Assembly: GCF_019175385.1 (NCBI RefSeq)
Contig: NC_083340.1
Span: forward strand, 8,940,336 to 9,004,335
Source: Lycium barbarum
Lineage: Eukaryota > Streptophyta > Magnoliopsida > Solanales > Solanaceae
Direction of reading: 5' to 3'
Length of the DNA stretch: 64,000 nt
In this document: piece by piece, positions 57,061 to 64,000 of the stretch
How the letters are laid out: each line of letters begins with the position of its first letter
Position numbering within the stretch: the first letter of the stretch is position 1
The notes under the pieces: model-generated
What the model was told of the DNA's origin: nothing
What the model saw: the letters and a program-made list of their open reading frames with translations, nothing else
Database searches by the model: none
Translations under genes and position numbers: made by a program

Positions 57061-60000
57061 GGGGTGGTTTTTGACCATAAACTGCTTCATAAGGGGACAT
57101 GTTAATAGCAGAGTGATGGGAAGTGTTATACCAATACTCAGCAAGGCCTAACCAGCTAGGCCACTCCTTGGGTTTATCAAAAGTCATGCACCTCAAATAA
57201 CTCTCCAAACACCTGTTCACCACCTCAGTTTGGCCATCAGTTTGAGGGTGGTAGGCACTGGATGTGAGCAAGGAAACCTTCTGTAATTTGAATAACTCCT
57301 TCCAAAATTTGCTGATAAAAACAGGATCTCTATCGGAGACAATAGTCTTAGGCATACCATGAAGTTTGAATACACCATCCATGAAAAGTTGTGCAACATC
57401 CAATGCAGTATATGGATGTTTAAGAGCCAAAAAGTGTGCTGCTTTGCTGAGTCTGTCTACCACCACATAGATAGCCTCTTTACCAGCAGCTTTAGGTAAC
57501 CCTTCTATGAAGTCCATGGAAATATCTTGCCACACCCTTTCAGGGATTGGCAAGGGCTGTAGCAAGCCAGGATATGGAACATTCTCCCCCTTGCACCTTT
57601 GGCAAGTGTCGCATTCTCTCACAAATGTGTACACATCCTGCTTCATCTTTTTCCAGTAGAACTCATGTTTGAGTCTATGTAGGGTGGCAGAAATGCCAAA
57701 ATGACCACCAGAAGCACTTGCATGAAAATGCAGCAACAATTTCTTCCTCAAGGTAGCATCCAACCCAACCATCATCTTGCCCTTCCTGCTGAGCACACCA
57801 GCAGTGAACTGATAGTAAGGTTTGTGAGGTGCATTAGATTGTATGTCATGAATCAGTTTCTGAAGTTTGGGATCCTGATACCAAGATTGCTTAACCTCAT
57901 CTATTAAAGGAAATTGCACACCTGAGATGCTGAATAGTTGAACCTCCTCAGGTTGCCTTGATAAGGCATCTGCAGCCACATTCTCCTTACCTTTCTTATA
58001 CATGATAGAGTAGTCATACCCAAGTAGTTTGATCAACCATTTTTGTTGGCTTGGTGTGGATATTCTCTGCTCAAGTAAATACTTGAGACTATGGTGGTCA
58101 GTCCTGATAGTAAAGTGCCTACCAAGCAAATAGGACCTCCACCTTTGAACAGCAGTAACCAAGGCCAGCAGCTCTCTTTCATAGACAGAAAGTGCCATGT
58201 TTCTGTTAGACAACCCTTTGCTAAAGTAAGCAATTGGTTTATGGTCTTGTGCCAGTACAGCACCAATGCCATGACCTGATGCATCAGTTTCAATTGTGAA
58301 TTCCTTAGAGAAATCAGGGAGAGTAAGCACAGGTGCAGATGTGAGTGCCCTTTTAAGCTTCTCAAAGGCAATAGTGGCCTCCTGATTCCAGTGAAAGTTG
58401 GCCTTCTTGAGCAAATCATGTAAGGGCCTAGCAATGACTCCATATCCTTGGATAAACCTCCTATAGTAACCAGTTAATCCTAAGAATCCCCTAAGTCCCT
58501 TTAGTGTTTTTGGTTCAGGCCATTGGGACACAGCATCTAGTTTGTGCTGATCCATTGCCACTACTCCCTCAGAAATCACATGACCTAAGTAGTCAATCTT
58601 AAGAACTCCAAAGTCACATTTGCTCTTCTTCACAAACAAAACATTGCTTCTTAGGATTTTGAATGTCTCTTCCAAATGCAACAAGTGATCAGACCAAGTG
58701 GAGCTATAGATAAGTATATCATCAAAAAACACAAGAATGAATTTTGTGAGGTAGGGGTGGAAAATTTGGTTCATCAGGCTTTGAAAGGTAGATGGGGCAT
58801 TTGTAAGGCCAAAAGGCATGACTATGAATTCATAGTGACCATGGTGTGTTCTAAAGGTTGTTTTAGGGATATCAGGCTCAAACATTCTGATCTGGTGATA
58901 ACCAGATCTGAGGTCAAGTTTTGAAAAGAATCTAGCTCCATATAGCTCATCTAATAATTCCTCAATAACTGGTATTGGGAATTTGTCCTTTACTGTGAAT
59001 TTTTTCAACTCTCTATAATCTACACACATCCTCCATGATCCATCTTTTTTCTTCACCGTGACAATAGGTGAAGAATAAGGGCTAGTACTGTTTCTGATTA
59101 CCCCAGAACTTATCATTTCATCAATCATTTTTTCAATTTCATTCTTTTGGACAGCAGGATATCTATAAGGCCTTATATTGATTGGAGAAGTACCTTCCTT
59201 GAGGATGATCTTATGGTCATGCCCTCTAGCCGGAGGCAGTTCAGTTGGAGTTTCAAACAAGTCTGAATACTTGTCCAAAACATTTGTCAAGTCCTGCTGT
59301 TGTGCTTCTGCAACATCTTCGCCTTCCATGGCACATAGACTGATTCCATCCCCTTGTCCTTCTTCAATAAGCATTCCTACTGAGATCATGCAGAGTTCAG
59401 CAGGTTGAGCAAGCAGTTTGTGCATTTGTCCTGCTGGAATCATTTTGGTTGCAGGTGGTTGTGCTCCTCTTAGTGAAACTTTCCTTCCATTCATGCAAAA
59501 TTCCATTTTGAGTTTCTTGAAGTTCCACATGATATCCCCTAGTGTGATCAGCCATTGAATTCCAAGGACCATATTGCACCCACCAATGGGTAGTATTAGC
59601 ATATCAGATTCAAAGCAAACACCTTGCATTTTCCATTCTACCTTTTTGCACACATATGAACTTGGGGCTTTACTACCATCAGCTATGGACACATTAAAAG
59701 GGGTTATAGCTGTCAGACTGCACCCCAGCCTTTTAGCCGTGTTGTAGTCTAGGAAGTTATGAGTGCTTCCAGTGTCAATCAAGACTTTAATGGCTTTTCC
59801 CCTTACAGATACTGTTACCCTCATGGTTCTAAAATCATGAGTACCAGTCATGGCATGCATGGATACATGAGGTAAGATAGAACCCTCAGAGTTTGTTTCT
59901 AATCCTTGAGCCATGACAGCCAATAAGTCACCTGGATCCATCATCACCTCATCTCCTCTTTCATTTGATTCCTCATAATCCTCCACTTCCATTGAGAATA

Positions 60001-60595
60001 ACTGTCTCTTCTTCTTGCATATATGGCCAAATGAGTATTTCTCATCACAGTTGTAACACAGACCTTTACTCCTCCTTTCTTCCATCTCAGCAGGAGTAAG
60101 TAGTTTTGGATTTCTAAAAGCTGGTTTGGGATTGTTGGTACTGTTAGTGTTTTGGGTAGTGGTGTGTATTGGTCTAGGGACATGGGTTGATTTAGGAGGG
60201 TTATATGGCTTGGAGTAAGGTTGATTATGAGGTTGAAAAGATGGTGTAAATCTAGTGGTATTTCTGGAGGTTGACAGATTAAAATTTTGGAAGAAAACTT
60301 GTTGTTGAATGTCTAGTGTCTGTTCTTGGATCCTTGCCAAGCTAATGGCCTTAGCCAAACTCCTTGGCCCTAACATCTTAACTGTCATCCCAATTTCAGG
60401 TTTCAACCCTCTCACAAAGCAACTAACTATATAATCTTCAGAAAGATCAACTCTAGTAAGTAATTCATCAAAGATATCAACATACTCCTGAACAGAATTT
60501 ACTTGCCTTAAATCCTTGAAGTCTCCCATGGGATCATCAAAAAGTTCAGTACCAAACCTATAGTACAGGCACTTGATGTACTCTCCCCATCTTGG
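57014..60595 (-). pseudogene. Chromovirus Gag-Pol: gag end, protease, RT, RNase H, integrase
   Basis: Numbered from the Met at 60529 (1171 codons): zinc knuckle CYNCDEKYSFGHIC (158-171); protease IDTGS (251-255); RT from about 455 with FVMPFG-like IVMPFGLTNAPSTFQ and active site FFDD (601-604); RNase H TIETDASG with Asp749 and RTDHHS (809-814). The integrase has zinc residues His934/His943 and Cys973/Cys976 and DDE residues Asp1006, Asp1066 and Glu1102 (35 residues between the last two, the canonical spacing). All catalytic residues are present. The frame leaves integrase after YGQKPPP because of an extra base in a C7 run (57058-57064) and ends at 57014. Confidence 0.92.
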
Positions 60596-61090
60596 CTAAT
60601 CCCTTGTTAGCCTTTGTTTCATATATGCTTGATGCCACTGTAATGCCTTGCCTTCCAACCTACAGGAAGCAATCTTTACCTTTGCATCATCAGGAATTTC
60701 ACTTACTTCAAAGAACTGCTCACACTTGTATAACCATTCTTTCAACTTAGTGCCATCAAAACTTGGGAATTCCATCTGGTATCTATGGTTTGTGAGTTGA
60801 TCTCTAAGTCCAGCTTGCCCTCTATACTCAGCCTCATTGATTTCCACATGAGGTCTTCTGTTTGCTCTATAGTTGTCTTCCTCCTGTACTCCATTCCTAT
60901 CTACTTCAATTTGAGCTGGGCCATTTCTGTTTCCCACTAACAACTTCTTGATTTCCTCCATTGTTTGTGCCATCTTAGTGTCTACAGCTTGTTGAATTTC
61001 TGCAACAGAACTGACAACTCCTTCTATTGAACCTTTCAAAGAATCAACTTCCCTTCTCAGTTCTTGCATTCGAGTGTTATGGTCTCCCAT
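60596..61090 (-). pseudogene. Chromovirus Gag, N-terminal part ending at an in-frame TAG
   Basis: 164 codons. A coiled-coil-prone start (MQELRREVDSLKGSIEGVVS), then the retrotransposon gag core YQMEFPSFDGTKLKEWLYKC and WHQAYMKQR. The frame stops at TAG (60598-60596) and resumes without a shift: the next 22 codons lead straight into the 60529 open frame and keep the gag core pattern (PRWGEYIKCLYYRFG). Hence this is one stop inside an otherwise intact gag, not a separate gene. Confidence 0.85.
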
Positions 61091-61111
61091 TTTACAGGTC
61101 AGAAGATCGAG

Positions 61112-61123
61112 GCTCTGATACCA
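61112..61123 (-). promoter_or_regulatory. Chromovirus primer-binding site
   Basis: TGGTATCAGAGC on the minus strand, complementary to the 3' end of initiator methionine tRNA, one base from the 5' LTR. Confidence 0.9.
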
Positions 61124-61124
61124 A

Positions 61125-61532
61125 TTATGTGAACTGGAAATTTACACAGCTAGATAACAATTTGAATGATCCTAAAGAGGGGGAATTAATCCCTCTTGAA
61201 CAGATTCACTCTAGAGCAATTGGAAAAATAGGAAGAGAATGAGAATAGACTAGAATTGAGTTATTCTTTCATTGATCATCCAAAACATGCCTTACACAAT
61301 GGAGAAGTAGATCTATATAGTTGAGTTAGGTAGCAAATGCAGTTACAGACTTGTAACTGTTTTTTGGATCTGTAACTAACTACTTCTAACTAATTTTCTG
61401 GACTTCTAACTGATTCTAACTGACTGGACTTCTAACTGATTTGTCCAGCTAAGTTACATCCATTAGTTCTAACTGTTTTAACTGATTTGTCCAGCTAAGC
61501 TAATTACACTACTACAATTTGAGCTCATAACA
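61125..61532 (-). repeat. 5' LTR of the chromovirus
   Basis: 408 bp, nearly identical to the 3' LTR, followed on the minus strand by the PBS. Confidence 0.95.
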
Positions 61533-62142
61533 TAACGGTTCGTAAAAGAGAACCTTAGATAGTGTCCGTTTTAGTTAGTCAGTGACGTTGCTCCCGAGGC
61601 ATCTTCGAGGGGATAAGTCCAAATCAACCGAAGGTTATCTTCTACTGATTCTTCGCCGAGGATCACACCATCAACAGACATGTCCGATAAAATCGAAACC
61701 ATTCCACCCACGTGGGGGTTTGTGTCTCCTAGTTCTAGTAGGGCACTAACACTATATAAATGCATGTATCCGCCCCATTAGAGGGCATCAGAATCTTTAT
61801 CAAAAATATCACTTGCTAAGAGAAAAGCTCATCTTCGTTTTTAAGCCATTTAAGCCAGTTTACTATTTAAGTTTAATCTTCATTCAAGCTTTTTATCATC
61901 CCGTTGTTGTTCGTTTTAACGGTCCGAGGAAGGAATTGCTCTAATCGGACCCATTAGACACCGTCCGAACAAGGAGCTTCTCCTCGTTGGACCCGCCGTT
62001 CCACACGGGCTATCCCATTTTATTTTCCGTTGATTCTATACTGTTAGCTCGTTAATTTTAGTTTCGTTACTAAGGTTGGTCACAGATCTTTTAAACCGCG
62101 TACAAATTCAATTGTTGCATTCTTTTTAGGGTAAACAATACT

Positions 62143-62525
62143 CGTAGTTGCTAAGAATTAAGTGATATATAGGTTAGAATCAAACATTTAAATAAGCAAA
62201 AATGAATCATCTGTGATATTCATATTATGTTTTAAGCAAGGATCACAAATGTGTCAAGATTTATTTTGAAAGAAAATTTTGTGTAACATTTTAAATTTAT
62301 CTCCGGAGATAAATATATTTATATGTTTGAATGGTTTTTTTTTTTAATTTTGTTCAACACCAACTAAACAAACCAAACGAACAAACATAATACCTGCATT
62401 TTTTTACTCTTAAATCTCTTTTGCAACATGAAGGGTGCGCTTTTTTTCAAAACTATGAAGAGAGATTTACATTCTTAAAAGTATACTTAAGTTTTAGTTC
62501 CTCTTTTGTTTATGATTTCCACCTC
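62143..62525. other. Intergenic, no gene seen
   Basis: AT-rich spacer between the solo LTR and the Copia gag scrap. Confidence 0.45.
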
Positions 62526-62529
62526 TTGT

Positions 62530-62913
62530 TGTAAATATAGCAGTTGGATTCATGTGTTCATTCATCATCTGACTTGTTCCTGACACAGTCTTTTGGCTCT
62601 CATCTTGATTTAATCATTGCATAGGCCTGATTCACACTAGGAACTTGTTGCATCATCAAGATCTGACTCCTAGCTGGCTATAGCTATCACTAAGTCCCAT
62701 TAAAAATTGCAACAATCTTTGATACTGTAGATGCTCAACAAACTCTCTGAATCTAGGACAATCACAGGAAGGTGGGGGCATAATTGAGCCATATTCATCC
62801 CATAGGCCCTTAAGCCTAAAGCCTAAAACAATTTCTATTATATATAAATGTGGTAAAGGGACGAACACAGCTTCCCATGATTGTATCATGGGCTTTAAAA
62901 ATTGTACACGCAA
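62530..62913 (-). pseudogene. Copia-type gag (UBN2-like) fragment with frameshift
   Basis: Minus-strand reading gives KGLWDEYGSIMPPPSCDCPR and FVEHLQYQRLLQFLMGLSDS, the usual words of the plant Copia gag (UBN2/retrotrans_gag) domain. Beyond SYSQ the frame shifts, and the typical continuation QILMMQQVPSVNQAYAMI follows at 62690-62600. The rest of the element is absent. Not a host gene. Confidence 0.75.
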
Positions 62914-63655
62914 TGAATGTTTATACCATAAGTTATATAAATTGTACAGTTTAACTAGCTACTTTTTTATCTCACGTGGACATATGTCATAGTGTTGAAT
63001 ATTTATTCTATCCTCATGTATACACGTATGCACCTCAAATTTAATTCCCTGACACACACTTTTACTTGTTCGTAAATGAAGTACTTAACATTACTTTTTT
63101 GACATATGTGCTGAATATTTATTCTATCCTCGTGTATACACGTATGCACCTCAAATTTAATTCTCCGGCACATTTATTTCCTCCGTGCACTTTTACTTGT
63201 TCGTAAATGAAGTACTCAACATTACTTTTTTAATATTCATTCTCTCCTCATGTATACACATATGTCACTTCAATTTTAATCCTCTGACACGTATCTATTT
63301 CCTCCGTGCATTTTTACTTGTTCATAAATAAAGTACTTAACATAAAAATTGTACACGCAATGAATGTTTGCACCAAAAGCTATATAAATTGTACACTTTA
63401 ACCAACTACTTTTTTATCCATGTGGACATATGTCATAGTACTGAATATTTATTCTATCCTCGTGTATACACGTATGCACTTCAAATTTAATTCTTCGATA
63501 CATATTTATTTCATAAATGAAGTACTAAACATTACTTTTTGAATATTTATTCTCTCCTCATGTATACACATATGCAATTCAATTTTAATTCTCTAACACA
63601 TATTTATTTCCTCCATGCACTTTTACTTGTTCATAAATGAAGTACTTAACATTAC
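62897..63655. repeat. Higher-order tandem repeat
   Basis: A block starting AAAATTGTACACGCAATGAA at 62897 recurs at about 63345 (period near 448, second copy shorter). Inside each are subunits of roughly 100-119 bp beginning TGAATATTTATTCTATCCTC (62996, 63112, 63231, 63443, 63541), each with GTATACACGTATGCA-type and ACTTTTACTTGTTCGTAAAT words. Confidence 0.85.
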
Positions 63656-63657
63656 TA

Positions 63658-63685
63658 AAATATATATATATATATATATATATAT
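63658..63685. repeat. (TA)n microsatellite
   Basis: About 13 TA units at the end of the tandem array. Confidence 0.9.
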
Positions 63686-63719
63686 GTCCAAATTTCTTGT
63701 TCATTTATAAAATCAAGAT

Positions 63720-63862
63720 ACAACAACAACAACAACAACAACAACATACCCAGTTAATCCCACAACGTGGGGTCTGGGGAGGGTAGAGTGTACGCAGACC
63801 TTACCCCCACCTTAGGTAGGGAGGCTGTTTCCGGAAGACCCTCGGCTCAAGAGAAAGCATAA
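63720..63862 (-). mobile_element. TS-type SINE, minus strand
   Basis: Reverse complement of the SINE at 43183-43500: (CAA)n start, CATACCCAGTTAATCCCACA, GCAGACCTTACCCCCACCTT, GGCTGTTTCCGGAAGACCCT, CGGCTCAAGAGAAAGC. It probably continues toward the right edge of the window. Confidence 0.75.
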
Positions 63863-64000
63863 GAAAGGTCAGATACGGGCAAACACATCAAAGCAGTTAT
63901 GAAAATGAAAACAGTGAAAGTAAATTAGCCATTATAAACCATTATAAACCAACAGATACTGGCAGAAATCAAGAGACAAGAAACTATAGAGCAACATAGC

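Larger units (their letters stand above)
56036..61532 (-). mobile_element. Young Ty3-Gypsy chromovirus, minus strand, TSD TAACG
   Basis: LTRs 56036-56453 (3') and 61125-61532 (5') begin TGTTATGAGC and end TTCACAT(C/A)A on the minus strand. TAACG lies outside both ends (56031-56035, 61533-61537). The primer-binding site TGGTATCAGAGC (61123-61112) fits initiator tRNA-Met, and a polypurine tract precedes the 3' LTR (56470-56454). I count about four substitutions and one 10-bp repeat-unit indel between the LTRs, so insertion was recent. Coding order is gag, protease, RT, RNase H, integrase, chromodomain-like end. It is broken only by one in-frame stop and one homopolymer frameshift. Confidence 0.95.
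55975..62137 (+). mobile_element. Solo LTR (661 bp of sequence) interrupted by a chromovirus
   Basis: TGTGTACGGTGAGAAC begins at 55975, and the matching end GGGTAAACA stops at 62137. Both outer edges carry ATACT (55970-55974, 62138-62142) as the expected 5-bp TSD. The sequence is interrupted at 56035/61538 by the chromovirus with its own TSD. Removing that insert joins GGTCCGCTCGG-TAACG-GTTCGTAAA. An LTR-like TATATAA lies near 61754. The match between flanks extends six more bases (TAAACA), so the exact left edge is not beyond doubt. No internal region of this element remains. Confidence 0.65.

Noticed and set aside
58033..58443. 136-codon frame on the same strand as pol
   Set aside because: Alternative-frame shadow of the RT/RNase H region, whose real frame shows all catalytic motifs.

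Overview
The window looks like a nuclear chromosome segment of a dicot, most probably a member of the Solanaceae. It is AT-rich, its genes have plant-type introns, and more than half of it appears to be transposable elements. SINE tails ending in (TTG)n, Stowaway, Tourist and hAT MITEs and Copia/chromovirus LTR elements are all of kinds familiar from tobacco, tomato and pepper. The genus cannot be fixed by reading alone.

Six host genes can be supported. (1) At the left edge, on the minus strand, is exon 1 of a DNAJ13/OWL1-type J-protein. (2) At 19342-26389 (+) is a five-exon GT8 glycosyltransferase of the PGSIP7/8 type, with a 4 kb first intron and three chained uORFs. (3) At 34475-39326 (+) is a five-exon pectin methylesterase of the PME53 type. 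(4) At 40635-45119 (-) is a complete five-exon PEX19, the peroxisomal membrane-protein chaperone, ending in a CaaX box. (5) At 48250-51345 (+) is a six-exon small membrane protein of unknown function that is conserved in plants. (6) At 52404-54788 (-) is a two-exon mitochondrial P-class PPR protein like At1g02150, with a likely extra 5'UTR intron. All splice sites proposed are GT-AG and keep frame. From memory of Arabidopsis locus numbers, DNAJ13 and PGSIP8 are neighbours there too, so genes 1 and 2 may be an ancient syntenic pair now separated by about 19 kb of transposons.

Between genes: 1.2-5.5 kb holds two copies of a foldback family, an hAT element with a perfect 8-bp target-site duplication (TSD), and a Mutator-like element carrying a GC-richer insert. 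6.4-11.8 kb is an old, complete but decayed Copia element with TSD CTTTT. 12-19 kb is MITE and SINE debris. 27-31.3 kb is a Tourist element with a G-rich minisatellite, a third foldback copy, and a 2.3 kb near-palindromic element. 39.7-40.2 kb is an interlocked Tourist composite. 56-62.1 kb is a young chromovirus (LTRs about 1% different, TSD TAACG) inserted into an older solo LTR (flanked by ATACT). 62.5-64 kb is a Copia gag scrap, a higher-order tandem repeat and a SINE.

The host genes do not form a pathway. I did not find a new enzymatic system. The most unusual material is structural: the large hairpin-forming elements, the interlocked Tourist composite, the nested LTR structure, the tandem array in PEX19 intron 1, and the ATGA-linked uORF chain before the PGSIP gene.
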